From: Candidatus Firestoneibacteriota bacterium
GTDB taxonomy: Bacteria; Oederibacteriota; JAAXVQ01
Reading direction: 5' to 3'
Length of the DNA: 8,257 nt
Assembly: GCA_013335425.1 (NCBI GenBank)
Contig: JAAXVQ010000075.1
Coordinates: forward strand, 1-8,257
Shown: positions 1 to 7,788 of the stretch, in pieces
Numbering within the stretch: position 1 is the first letter of the stretch
Layout of the letters: each line of letters opens with the position of its first letter
The notes under the pieces: model-generated
The model's input: only the letters and a program-made list of their open reading frames with translations
Told to the model about the DNA's origin: nothing
The model's database searches: none
Position numbers and translations under genes: made by a program

Positions 1-2048
1 GGAAACCACACCGCCGGTTCTGCGGGCCCGAACAAGCCCACAGTGGGCGTGCCTACGGCCGGGCCCAGGTGCATGGGGAAAGCATCATTGGAAAGCACGG
101 CTGCGGCCGCGGCCCAGAGCGCGGCCAACTGACCGGGGGTGAACGCCTGCGCGCATAGCCGCTGCTTGGCGCCTTCACGCGCATATTCCGCCTGCAGGTC
201 TTTTTCCAAGGGTCCGAACACAAACACCGCAGGCAAGCCCCAGCGGCTCCGGGCTTTTTTGGCGGTTTCCAAAAAGCGCGCCAAGGACCAGCGCTTGGCC
301 GGGTGCGTCCCGCCGGGAAAGACGCCGATAAAACCCCCGGGGTGCAGCCGTCGTTCCCGCAGCCATTGGGCTACGAAACGTTCGTCCTCGGGCGCCACGG
401 TCCAGCGCGGACGCTGCGACAATTGCTTCATGCCCAGGGTGCGCAAAATATCGAGATAAGCTTCCCAGGCCGGGCGCGGGCCCGGCCTGTCTGCCTGGGT
501 GCGCAGGTGGTAAACCGGATCCCACATCCGCACGCGCGGCCCGATTTTCAACCGCGCGCCGGAAACCCAGGCCAGTTGCGCGGTCCGCGGATTGCCGAAC
601 AAATCCGCCACCACGTCATAATCCGCACTCCGAACAACCTTCACCATCCGCCACCAGGCTTGGAAACCATGACGCGGCAGTTCCCACACCCGGTCCCAAG
701 CCGGTTCGCCTTGCGCTACGGGGGCGCCGGCGGGCTCGGTCAGCAGATCCACCCTAGCCTGCGGAAAATCCCGCTTGAGCAAGCGCGGCACGGCCGAGGC
801 CAACAGCACGTCGCCCCTAAAACGCGGACGTAAAAATAAAAAACGGGGGTTTTTCGGAAGAGAAAATTCCGGCACCTCCGGCCCCCAAGCGGCCAGACGG
901 ACCAAAACACCCATGAGAAAATAAAACAGCGTGACGACTTGCGCGGTGCCAAAATTGAATTCGAAAAGTCCGTTGATTAAAAAAGCGGCCGCGGCCGCGG
1001 TCAAGCCCAAAACCTCACCCGCGCGTTCGGGCGCCGCCGCGCGCAACGAGCCCCAAGCCTTGAACCCTACGACCAGCAAAGCCGCGGCCAGCCAGAGAAA
1101 AAAGACGACGGCCAATACGCCGCCGTTGATGGCCAATTGCAGCAAGGTATTGTGCACATGCGGCGGACTCTGTTCGATGGCTTCGGGATGCACATAACGC
1201 CCGTAAACACGCCCTAGGTTGTCCACACCATAACCCCAAAACGGTTGATCGCGCAGGAGCTTGAGCCCGGAGTCCCACATGAGCTTGCGCTCGGTGTTGC
1301 TGGTAATGGTCTTGGAATTTACGGAAAAAACGCGCTGGGAAAATTGCGTTTGGGGAAACAGCCACAGGAACCCGGCCAGCAGCAGCAGACCCACGGCGGG
1401 AAAGCGCCAGTCCTTCGCAAACCCCAGGATTAAAAAGGCCGCCAGGGCCCCCAGCCAGGAAGAACGCGTATAGGTCATAATCAACGCCGTCGCCAGCAGC
1501 AAGCAGGGCAAAATCCAGATGCGCCGTTCGGCTGCGCGGCTGAAAAACAAACGTGCGCCCGCGAGCGTCACGGCGAGCATGTACATGCCTCCGGCCGCCA
1601 TATAGTCGCCGGAAAAAGACTTGGCCCGGCCGTCGCTCCAAATCGTCAAATGAGCAAAAATCGACCAGACCGCGCAAACCGTGGCCCCGACTAAAAAAAG
1701 ATTGATCAGCCGGCGCGCGTCCAAGGGACGCTCCACGGTGGCCGCCGTTAAGAAGAAAACGGCCATGAGCCCCACCTTGCGCAAGCCGAAAAAGCTGGGA
1801 TTCAACACACCGGCAAAAAGCGAAGATAAAACCAACATGGCGCCCAAAAGCAGCAGCGGCGCATTGGCCGGGGTGGCGGGAATTTTCCATTCCCGCCGCG
1901 CGGCCATGCCCGCGAGCCAAGCCGCGACGGCAACCCAGGCCAAATTTTGCAGGGCAATGCTGGCCACGGCAAAGAGCGCAAACGCCGCCAGACTCCAGTT
2001 CTGCAGGCGGCGGGTGCGGGTTTGCCAAGCGTCCCGGTGGTCGGCCAT
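1..2048 (-). CDS. O-antigen ligase (Wzy_C)-GT9 glycosyltransferase fusion, 3' end missing
   Basis: One uninterrupted frame of 682 codons runs to the left edge. I checked every codon and found no stop. Residues 1-386 form about ten hydrophobic segments. They carry Wzy_C/WaaL-like features: TYTRSSW with Arg195 before a membrane segment, TERKLMW near 252-257, DQPFWGYG at 267-274, and HVHN at 297-300, where WaaL-type ligases keep an essential His. After a linker of about 15 residues, a GT9 domain starts near residue 402. It has FRGDVLLASA (Asp413 matches the catalytic Asp of WaaC/WaaF), FPGGTHPAKRW (577-587) and NDAFPMH (654-660), followed by VGLFGPAEP. About 40-60 C-terminal residues are probably missing. 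Family knowledge places ligation in the periplasm and GT9 activity in the cytoplasm, so the C-terminus should be cytoplasmic. The start at 2048 was chosen because AGGAG lies 9 nt upstream; an ATG at 2057 overlaps the deacetylase stop as ATGA but has no SD spacing. Substrates are unknown. Confidence 0.85.
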   Translation of the reverse strand, partial: MADHRDAWQTRTRRLQNWSLAAFALFAVASIALQNLAWVAVAAWLAGMAARREWKIPATPANAPLLLLGAMLVLSSLFAGVLNPSFFGLRKVGLMAVFFLTAATVERPLDARRLINLFLVGATVCAVWSIFAHLTIWSDGRAKSFSGDYMAAGGMYMLAVTLAGARLFFSRAAERRIWILPCLLLATALIMTYTRSSWLGALAAFLILGFAKDWRFPAVGLLLLAGFLWLFPQTQFSQRVFSVNSKTITSNTERKLMWDSGLKLLRDQPFWGYGVDNLGRVYGRYVHPEAIEQSPPHVHNTLLQLAINGGVLAVVFFLWLAAALLVVGFKAWGSLRAAAPERAGEVLGLTAAAAAFLINGLFEFNFGTAQVVTLFYFLMGVLVRLAAWGPEVPEFSLPKNPRFLFLRPRFRGDVLLASAVPRLLKRDFPQARVDLLTEPAGAPVAQGEPAWDRVWELPRHGFQAWWRMVKVVRSADYDVVADLFGNPRTAQLAWVSGARLKIGPRVRMWDPVYHLRTQADRPGPRPAWEAYLDILRTLGMKQLSQRPRWTVAPEDERFVAQWLRERRLHPGGFIGVFPGGTHPAKRWSLARFLETAKKARSRWGLPAVFVFGPLEKDLQAEYAREGAKQRLCAQAFTPGQLAALWAAAAAVLSNDAFPMHLGPAVGTPTVGLFGPAEPAVWF

Positions 2049-2053
2049 GCCCC

Positions 2054-2782
2054 TCATCTCCTCTTCAGGGCACGGTACGCGAGGTACCACCCCGAAAGCT
2101 TGCGTGCAAAATCTCCGTTCGAATCCGTGGGTTTGACATACACCCGGCGCAGGGCGAACAGATCCGCGGTCACGGACCGCGTGCCCGGCGAGATGGCGCA
2201 AGCCGCCGCATAACCGGCCTGCGCCACGGCCGCGCGGGCGGCCGCATCCCAGGAACCGAAAGGGTAGGCGAATACGTTCACCGGTGATTGCAGCGCCTCT
2301 TCCAGCAAAGACCGTGAATCCGCCGTTTCCCTGCGCAATGCCTCCGGCGCCAGCCCCGCCAGGTTGGCATGCGACAAGCCGTGTGAGCCGATTTCCCAGC
2401 CCTGCCCCTGCAGAGCCGCCAGCTCCGCGCGCCCCAGACACGTTTCGCGCGGCACCCCTTTGCCGTCATCCCAAAAATTATGGCGTCCCAAGGCTTGGGC
2501 CACTGCAAAAACCGTAGCCGTATACCCGGAGCGGGTCAGCAACGGATGGGCGTGTTCCAACAGGGACGCGTAGGCATCGTCGAAGGTGATCACCACGCTG
2601 CGCCGCGGCAGCCGCGCTTCCCCCCGGCAGGCCCGGGCCAGATGTTCCAAGGTGATCGAGGCATAACCATGCTCTCGCAAGTAACGCAGTTGGGTTTGAA
2701 AAGCGCCGGGCGTAACCGTCAAATCGGAACCGGGATCGGGCTGCGGGCTGATGCGATGGTACATCAAAATAGGTAGGTTCAT
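2054..2782 (-). CDS. Polysaccharide deacetylase, CE4/NodB family
   Basis: This 242-residue protein should remove N-acetyl groups from a polysaccharide or an amino-sugar intermediate. The domain starts at once with LMYHRIS (6-12), as in YadE/PgaB-type deacetylases. Motif 1 is TFDDA (66-70), giving the catalytic and metal-binding Asp68 and Asp69. Motif 2 is HGLSH (134-138), giving the two metal-binding His. Motif 3 is FAYPFGSWD (171-179), where the classical Arg is Ala. No His follows residue 138, so the usual motif-5 catalytic His is absent. No signal peptide or membrane segment is visible, which suggests the enzyme acts in the cytoplasm or at the inner face of the membrane. I prefer ATG at 2782; an in-frame TTG at 2800 would add six residues ahead of the conserved start. 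The gene begins 38 nt after pilQ, and its end meets the next gene in an ATGA/AGGAG context, suggesting co-transcription and translational coupling. The exact substrate is unknown. Confidence 0.88.
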   Translation of the reverse strand: MNLPILMYHRISPQPDPGSDLTVTPGAFQTQLRYLREHGYASITLEHLARACRGEARLPRRSVVITFDDAYASLLEHAHPLLTRSGYTATVFAVAQALGRHNFWDDGKGVPRETCLGRAELAALQGQGWEIGSHGLSHANLAGLAPEALRRETADSRSLLEEALQSPVNVFAYPFGSWDAAARAAVAQAGYAAACAISPGTRSVTADLFALRRVYVKPTDSNGDFARKLSGWYLAYRALKRR

Positions 2783-2796
2783 GCGCGCGGTCGTTT

Positions 2797-2811
2797 CCAA
2801 AGCAACTTTGG
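2797..2811 (-). repeat. Small perfect hairpin between pilQ and the deacetylase gene
   Basis: CCAAAG and CTTTGG form a perfect 6-bp stem around a 3-nt loop in the 38-nt gap after the pilQ stop. A second tiny stem, GCC-TTTC-GGC, lies beside it directly after the stop codon. There is no following T-run, so this is not a convincing intrinsic terminator. It could trim expression or stabilise mRNA ends between the pilus and polysaccharide genes, or be chance. Confidence 0.3.
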
Positions 2812-2820
2812 CCGAAAGGC

Positions 2821-5106
2821 TTATTCCAACACGTGGGGCGTCAGGAAAACCACCAGTTCCACTTTGTCTTTGGACACGACAGTGCTCTTAAACAAGTATC
2901 CCAGCAAGGGGATGTCTCCCAAGAGCGGAACTTTGGATTCTTTGCTGATCTCGATGTTCCTCACCATGCCGCCGATGGCCACGGTCTCGCCGTCGGCGAC
3001 CATCATCTGGGTGGTCGCCGTGCGCGTGGCGGTTTCCGGCGGATTCCCGGGCACGGTCACCGTGGTCACGGTAAGGGTCGTCGGGCTCAACAACACCTGA
3101 TTGCTCTTGGAAATATGCGGCGTGACATTGAGGGTAATGGGGAGTTCCAGGTATTCCACCCCGGAACGCACCACCCCATTGGAAACCACACTGGTGTTAT
3201 ACGGTATGTTCTGGCTGGCGGAAAGCGTGGCGGTCTGATGGTCGAGCGTGGCGATACGCGGATTGGAAATCACGTTGGCCCCACCCCGAGATTCCAAAAC
3301 CGCGAGCGTGGCCGCGATGTCCAGGCCGTTTTGCAGCAAACCGACCGTCAACTTGCCCACCGCACCGCCGGGTACCGGCACCGAGGAAGCCAACACGCGC
3401 GGATTGGCCCCGGGATCGTTGGCCGTGTTCCAGTTGATGCCCAGGTCCATTTCATTGGCCAGGGAAACTTCCACGATCTTGGCTTCGATCATGACCTGTC
3501 GGGACTTCTTGTCCAAGCTCCGAATCAGGCTCGACAAACGCAGCATATTCCCGGGTATGTCGGTTACCACCAGCGCATTCTCGCGTTCGTTGACGTCCAA
3601 GGTGGCGTTGCTGGAGATCATGGGTTTGAGCAAATGAGCGATCTTCCCCACTTCCGCGTAGCTTAAGGCGAAGGTGCGCGTCACCAAACGCGACGGAGTG
3701 TCCAGCCGCGCCAGGGCGGCTTCGCACTGGATCAAATCGCTGGGAATGGCCGTGACGATCACCCGGTTGGCGGGTCCGTCGACAATGACTTGCGAACGGG
3801 TCCCGGCGGCCAACAACGCCTCCAGACTTTCCTTAAGATTGGAATTTTTCACATCCATGTTTTTAAGCACGAAAACCCGGGTCTCGGGTGAAAACTCCGA
3901 AGCCGGACCGATCCGCAGGGTGTTGGCGCCCACAGCATAGGCCAACTTGCGGGGTTTAAGCAGCATGTCCAACACGTTGACAAACGGCTGGTCATTGACG
4001 CTCACGGTCACTTGCGACAAGGGCGCGGGCAAGTCCTGCGCCCCGGGAGAGAGCACCAAGTCAAATCCGGCGTCTTGCGCCAGGGCGCGCAACACGGAGA
4101 CAAACTCCGCGTTTTGAAAATCCACGGAAACATGCGCTCCCAAACTTCCCCGGGAGGGTATCGCTTCAGAAACCAAACTGGGATTGTTCAGTTCCACCAT
4201 GACTTGATTTTGATCCTTGAGCACCACATAAGGCGCAGCCTGCACCAAGTGCAAGCTCAAACGCACCACGGGTTCTCCGGAAATTTGTTCGGTGGAAACG
4301 CCCACGCGCCGGATGGCGCCTTTGGGCAAGCCCGGCACTTTTCCGTTCCAGAGCAGAGAGGCGCCGTGGATGAGCACGTCCAAACTGTCCCCCCGCTTTT
4401 CGCGTTCGACCCGGTAGCGCACCGGACCGTCCGTGGTCACCACCAGGCGGGTCTTTTCCCCGGAGTCCTCCACCGCCACGTCCACCACTTTGTAGCTGGC
4501 CTCCGCCGGCACGGGGGTGACGGCGGCCTCGGGTTCGTCCGCCGTTTTGATTTCAGGCTCCCTTTCCCGCGTGGTTGCGGAGTGCCCACCGGTCTTGGGC
4601 TCATCGTTGGGGGTCAACAACAGTCCCGAACCCTCGGACACAACCTTCCAACCACAGGCCGCATCCAAATCGAGTACCACCCAAACCTCCGTGCCGTGCT
4701 GCGCGGCGCGGATTTTCTGTAAAGGCGGCTGCTTGACATCCAGACCGGCCGGTTTCCAAGTCAACGTCGCGCCCTCAACCCGGACCAAAAAACGGTCGGG
4801 CCCGGAGAGGCTCTTGGTCGCATAACGCACGCGCCCGGTGGTGACGATCCTTATGGCAGGCTTGTTGCTCCGCGATTCCAAGAGAACTTGAAGCAACCGA
4901 ACGCCCTTGGTTTTGGGATGGACTGCAGCGGCGGCTGCCGGGGCTTTGGACGCAGACGGGGATGCCGTTGCGGCGGGGGACGCAACCGCCTCTCCGGTTT
5001 CAGCCGCCGCCAACGGCTGCTCACCCCAGGGCAGATCCAAAAAAACATCGGTGCCGGCTGCCGCCAGTAATACGCCCAGGACCGTTGTCCAGATGATTTT
5101 TTTCAT
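2821..5106 (-). CDS. pilQ: Type IV pilus secretin PilQ
   Basis: This is a 761-residue outer-membrane secretin that forms the gated channel through which the type IV pilus leaves the cell. An N-terminal signal peptide (KKIIW then a hydrophobic stretch) is followed by an Ala/Pro/Ser-rich linker to about residue 62. Two AMIN domains, which bind peptidoglycan in the family, lie at about 69-164 and 205-308. The STN/N0 domain follows at about 326-400, secretin N1-type domains at about 411-472 and 475-533, and the secretin barrel from about 537 to the end. The signature VPLLGDIPLLGYLF sits near 726-739, and the protein ends in the typical FLTPHVLE. Length and domain order are normal for PilQ. ATG 5106 was chosen because it begins the signal peptide, with AAAGGAG upstream. 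An in-frame ATG at 5178 would overlap pilP and put a polar stretch before the signal peptide. It lies 43 nt after pilP. Confidence 0.96.
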   Translation of the reverse strand: MKKIIWTTVLGVLLAAAGTDVFLDLPWGEQPLAAAETGEAVASPAATASPSASKAPAAAAAVHPKTKGVRLLQVLLESRSNKPAIRIVTTGRVRYATKSLSGPDRFLVRVEGATLTWKPAGLDVKQPPLQKIRAAQHGTEVWVVLDLDAACGWKVVSEGSGLLLTPNDEPKTGGHSATTREREPEIKTADEPEAAVTPVPAEASYKVVDVAVEDSGEKTRLVVTTDGPVRYRVEREKRGDSLDVLIHGASLLWNGKVPGLPKGAIRRVGVSTEQISGEPVVRLSLHLVQAAPYVVLKDQNQVMVELNNPSLVSEAIPSRGSLGAHVSVDFQNAEFVSVLRALAQDAGFDLVLSPGAQDLPAPLSQVTVSVNDQPFVNVLDMLLKPRKLAYAVGANTLRIGPASEFSPETRVFVLKNMDVKNSNLKESLEALLAAGTRSQVIVDGPANRVIVTAIPSDLIQCEAALARLDTPSRLVTRTFALSYAEVGKIAHLLKPMISSNATLDVNERENALVVTDIPGNMLRLSSLIRSLDKKSRQVMIEAKIVEVSLANEMDLGINWNTANDPGANPRVLASSVPVPGGAVGKLTVGLLQNGLDIAATLAVLESRGGANVISNPRIATLDHQTATLSASQNIPYNTSVVSNGVVRSGVEYLELPITLNVTPHISKSNQVLLSPTTLTVTTVTVPGNPPETATRTATTQMMVADGETVAIGGMVRNIEISKESKVPLLGDIPLLGYLFKSTVVSKDKVELVVFLTPHVLE

Positions 5107-5149
5107 AAGCCGCTTTACGCTCCTTTGACCGGCCTGAATGCTCGCCGAA

Positions 5150-5578
5150 CTAGCGCAACTTAAAGACCATGCGGTCATCGCCTTGTTTCAAGACGACCTC
5201 GGTCCGACTCAAAATTTCCCCGGTGATCCCCGCCACCGGCTGGTTGTTCTCGCGGTACAGTTTGCCGCCTTTGAGCAAATACCCGAACTTAGGACCGCTG
5301 GCCACGGCAAACAGGGCCAGGGCGCGTTGCGGGTGCTGAATCACGCCGGTTAAACGCAGCATGCCGATGTCCACCCGATTCATGACATTGTGCGCCAGTC
5401 CGGCCTGGGGCTGCAAGAACGGATCGCGCCGGCCCTTGAGCTGATACTGCGCCAAGGGCTTGAACAATTTTTCGTCTTCGCTGGGGGAGGCTCCCCGCGC
5501 GCCCGGGGTGCCGATTAACAGCAGGGCCAGCAACAGCCCCCCGATGCCTGCCCGGCGCTTACTTGTTCCGCGATACAT
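5150..5578 (-). CDS. pilP: Type IV pilus assembly protein PilP
   Basis: This 142-residue periplasmic protein should connect the PilN/PilO inner-membrane pair to the N-domains of PilQ. It shows the PilP hallmark Y-x3-GRRDPF at 45-54. A beta-rich HR domain follows from about residue 72 (LRLTGVIQHP, then FGYLLKGGKLY and VAGITGEIL). The N-terminus is a signal peptide (KRR, then a Leu-rich stretch at 14-22) with a likely signal peptidase I site near ARG-A (27-30). Classical PilP proteins are lipoproteins with a lipobox Cys; this one contains no cysteine at all, so it cannot be lipidated in the usual way. It is also somewhat shorter than the usual ~170-180 residues. The ATG start lies inside the end of pilO (20-nt overlap). 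Identification rests on the motif and the invariant gene position. Confidence 0.9.
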   Translation of the reverse strand: MYRGTSKRRAGIGGLLLALLLIGTPGARGASPSEDEKLFKPLAQYQLKGRRDPFLQPQAGLAHNVMNRVDIGMLRLTGVIQHPQRALALFAVASGPKFGYLLKGGKLYRENNQPVAGITGEILSRTEVVLKQGDDRMVFKLR

Positions 5579-6095
5579 AGGTCACCAGCGTAAACTCGGC
5601 CAGGATGGATTCCGATTTTCCGGTCTTGTCGTTGCCCGTCAGCTTCAAATCCCGCGCCGTTACCAGACGGGGCTGACAAGCCACCTTGTATAAAAACGCG
5701 CCCAAAGCATGATAGGAACAAACGGCGGAGATTTTCACGGGTTGCTCCCACACATCGCCGCTCGGCGCCAAGGGCTGCGGGGTGAACTGGAAGTCCTTTA
5801 AATTGCACTCTGTGGCCGCACGGGTGATGTCCCGGATCAATTCCGGCACCTGCTTGCGCGCCGGAATGCGTTCTTCCAACCGCTGTACGGCCATCTGGGT
5901 GCGTGCGGCCCGGTCTTGATACTCTTCGAAACGGGCCACCGTCTGCTTAACCTCGGCCAGGGTCCGCTCCTTCACGGTCAGCAAGGCGCGTTCCCGGTGA
6001 AGCTTACGCGACAAAGGCATGTAGGCAAAAAACACGTAAGTCAGCAGCAACGCCAAGACCGTTGCCCCCAGAGCAATCCACGTTTCCCGCTTCAC
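5559..6095 (-). CDS. pilO: Type IV pilus assembly protein PilO
   Basis: This 178-residue bitopic inner-membrane protein pairs with PilN in the alignment subcomplex. A short cytoplasmic start is followed by one membrane segment (about 7-25). A charged, heptad-rich coiled-coil region covers about 29-75. The periplasmic ferredoxin-like domain follows: IPARKQVPELIRDIT (77-91), FQFTPQPL (102-109), then CSYHALGAFLYKVACQPRLV (126-145), the typical PilO stretch before the final beta strands. Translation starts at GTG 6095, which overlaps the pilN stop as GTGA, with a purine-rich GGGGGGAA about 8 nt upstream. This suggests translational coupling with pilN. Length is close to the family norm of about 190-210. 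Confidence 0.93.
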   Translation of the reverse strand: MKRETWIALGATVLALLLTYVFFAYMPLSRKLHRERALLTVKERTLAEVKQTVARFEEYQDRAARTQMAVQRLEERIPARKQVPELIRDITRAATECNLKDFQFTPQPLAPSGDVWEQPVKISAVCSYHALGAFLYKVACQPRLVTARDLKLTGNDKTGKSESILAEFTLVTYVSRNK

Positions 6096-6673
6096 GGCAA
6101 GTTCCCCCCGGTAAAAAATTCCGTCCGGCAGGAAAAACAGATCCTAAACTTCACTTGGGTGCGCGCCTCGGCCTGGGTGTCCGTGAGCGCTTCCAATTGA
6201 ACGTCATAAAAGCGCGGCGAACTTTCCAACGCGCTTAAAAAGTCAGCCACGGAAATCTTGTTGTACGCCTCGCCTTCCAGTTCGAGCCGCAACGGCGCGC
6301 CGACAGCCCCCGGCAGCGTGGCCAACTTCCTAAACCAGAGGTCTTCGCGCCCCAAAGCGGCCAGCTCGTCCAGCAGGGAGATCCAAACCGCCTGTATGGG
6401 CAGAAAGCGCCTGATGCGCGCACGCAGGTGATCGGCATATTTTTCCCCGGCCGCCCAACCTTGAACCGTGCGGGAAACCTCGGCCAGTTGCGCGGCCGCG
6501 GTTTCGGCCTTGACAATTTTCACTTCCGCACGCTTGATCAAGGCCACCAGATTCAGCAGCAGCAAAATCAGCAAAATCGCCAGCGCCGAACCGCCCAAAA
6601 TCGCATAGGTGGTCAGGCGTTGAACGCCTTTGGTTTTACGGACCTTGGCCGGCAGCAGGTTGATCTTAATCAT
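6092..6673 (-). CDS. pilN: Type IV pilus assembly protein PilN
   Basis: This 193-residue bitopic inner-membrane protein starts MIKINLLP. The INLLP motif (4-8) is the conserved cytoplasmic tail that docks into PilM. A membrane segment follows at about 22-45, then a coiled-coil stretch at about 47-70. A periplasmic ferredoxin-like domain begins near RRFLPIQAVWISLLDELA and continues to the end. It should pair with PilO and transmit PilM state changes to the periplasm. The ATG at 6673 begins 3 nt after the pilM stop, with GGTGG about 9 nt upstream. Length and order match the family. Confidence 0.95.
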   Translation of the reverse strand: MIKINLLPAKVRKTKGVQRLTTYAILGGSALAILLILLLLNLVALIKRAEVKIVKAETAAAQLAEVSRTVQGWAAGEKYADHLRARIRRFLPIQAVWISLLDELAALGREDLWFRKLATLPGAVGAPLRLELEGEAYNKISVADFLSALESSPRFYDVQLEALTDTQAEARTQVKFRICFSCRTEFFTGGNLP

Positions 6674-6676
6674 AAA

Positions 6677-7783
6677 TCAGTCCACCAACCGCAACGCCAA
6701 ACCCACTCCCACATTGAACCGCTGGGCATTGGCTTTAATGAAATCCACATCAAAAAACCGTTCGGGTATTTGGACGACTTTAAACGGATCGTTCAACTCC
6801 ACGGGCACATTGAGCTTTTCGGCCAAGTACTTGTCGAAATTCCTCAAGCGCGCCGAACCGCCCGAAAGGATGATACGCGAAACGGGTTTCTTGCGGATGG
6901 AGCTCTCATAATAGGAAAACGAACGCCGGATTTCCGCGATTAACTTATTAAGCAGCGGATTAAGCGTTTCGCCCACGCGCGCTGACTTGTCCTCCCGGGT
7001 GGGCACTTCGATTTGCAGAATGTCTTCGGTCTCGGTGAGCACTTTGCCTTGGGTGCGTTTGAGTTCCTCGGCCTCGCCCAGGGACATGCCGAACTCCCGC
7101 TGGATCTCGCGGGAAAAATTGTTGCCCGCCACCTGCACGTCGCGCGTCAAGTGCGAAACGCCTTCTTCCAAAATGTTGATGGTCGTCAGTTTGGCCCCCA
7201 CGTGGATCAAGCTGACCGTTTCGTCCACCACGTTGCTGTAATTGCGGATGAAGGCGTTGGAAAGCGCGAACGAGTCCACGTCAATGACTGCGGGGTTTAA
7301 ACCCGCGCGGCGGAGCAGATCCAAGTGCCGGTCCACGATTTCTTCCTTGGCCGCCACCAAAAGAACCTCAATTTTTTTCTGCCCGTCCTCATCGAGTTCT
7401 CCGAGCCGGTCAAAGTCCAAAACCACCTGATCAATCGCCAGCGGTATGTATTGTTCGGCTTCATAGCTGATGACGTTTTTTAATTCCTCGTCGCTCATGA
7501 AGGGCAGCTTGACATAACGCACAATGGCGTCGTCCCCGGGCAGGGAGGTGACCACATCTTTGCTTTTGATGTTGTGATCTTTGAAAACCTTGCGGATGAT
7601 TTCCGCGAGCAGGCCGTTTTTTACATCGGGGTCCGACTCTTCCTGGACCTCGAGCGGGATCTCTTCCAAAGCCAAATTAAGCAAGGTCAACTGTTCGTCG
7701 GTGGATTTGAATTGAACGGCTTTGATGGCGGAAGAACCTATGTCCAGACCGACCAGATTGCCGGTCTTGATGAAATTGAACAC
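6677..7783 (-). CDS. pilM: Type IV pilus actin-like ATPase PilM
   Basis: This 368-residue cytoplasmic protein has the actin/FtsA fold and forms the inner scaffold of the pilus machine by binding the PilN tail. The phosphate-1 loop GLDIGSSAIKAV is at 12-23. The phosphate-2 region LIHVGAKLTTINI is at 192-204. The adenosine motif IILSGGSARL is at 304-313. The SHS2-like region typical of PilM (SLPGDDAIVRYVKLP) is at about 80-94. It has no signal peptide or membrane segment. The start is GTG at 7783, preceded by a strong AGGAGG five bases upstream. It is the first gene of the pil operon and lies downstream of the promoter at 7881-7909. Length is usual for the family (about 350-370). Confidence 0.96.
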   Translation of the reverse strand: MFNFIKTGNLVGLDIGSSAIKAVQFKSTDEQLTLLNLALEEIPLEVQEESDPDVKNGLLAEIIRKVFKDHNIKSKDVVTSLPGDDAIVRYVKLPFMSDEELKNVISYEAEQYIPLAIDQVVLDFDRLGELDEDGQKKIEVLLVAAKEEIVDRHLDLLRRAGLNPAVIDVDSFALSNAFIRNYSNVVDETVSLIHVGAKLTTINILEEGVSHLTRDVQVAGNNFSREIQREFGMSLGEAEELKRTQGKVLTETEDILQIEVPTREDKSARVGETLNPLLNKLIAEIRRSFSYYESSIRKKPVSRIILSGGSARLRNFDKYLAEKLNVPVELNDPFKVVQIPERFFDVDFIKANAQRFNVGVGLALRLVD

Positions 7784-7788
7784 CCGCG

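Noticed and set aside
873..914. A separate start codon for the GT9 domain
   Set aside because: The GTG at 873-875 has GGAGG directly against it with no spacing, the ATG at 912-914 has no SD and lies inside a membrane segment, and no stop separates the two domains.
985..1000. Tandem GGCCGC repeat with overlapping GCGGCCGC sites
   Set aside because: It encodes a run of alanines within a membrane segment of the ligase; similar short runs occur elsewhere and need no special explanation.
1015..2028. Long minus-strand open frame of about 337 codons overlapping the ligase gene
   Set aside because: Its translation is rich in Gly, Arg and His with no membrane segments or family motifs; the neighbouring frame gives clear Wzy_C motifs and membrane helices.
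2783..2800. TTG start at 2800 for the deacetylase
   Set aside because: It adds six residues before the conserved MNLPILMYHR start, has no clear ribosome binding site and lies inside a hairpin.
2833..4722. Long plus-strand frames opposite pilQ (2833-3666 and 4012-4722)
   Set aside because: They are His/Gly/Arg-rich antisense frames with no recognisable motifs, expected in GC-rich coding DNA; pilQ explains the region fully.
5107..5178. A 24-residue N-terminal extension of PilQ from the ATG at 5178
   Set aside because: It would overlap the end of pilP and place a polar stretch before an otherwise normal signal peptide; ATG 5106 has a purine-rich AAAGGAG upstream.
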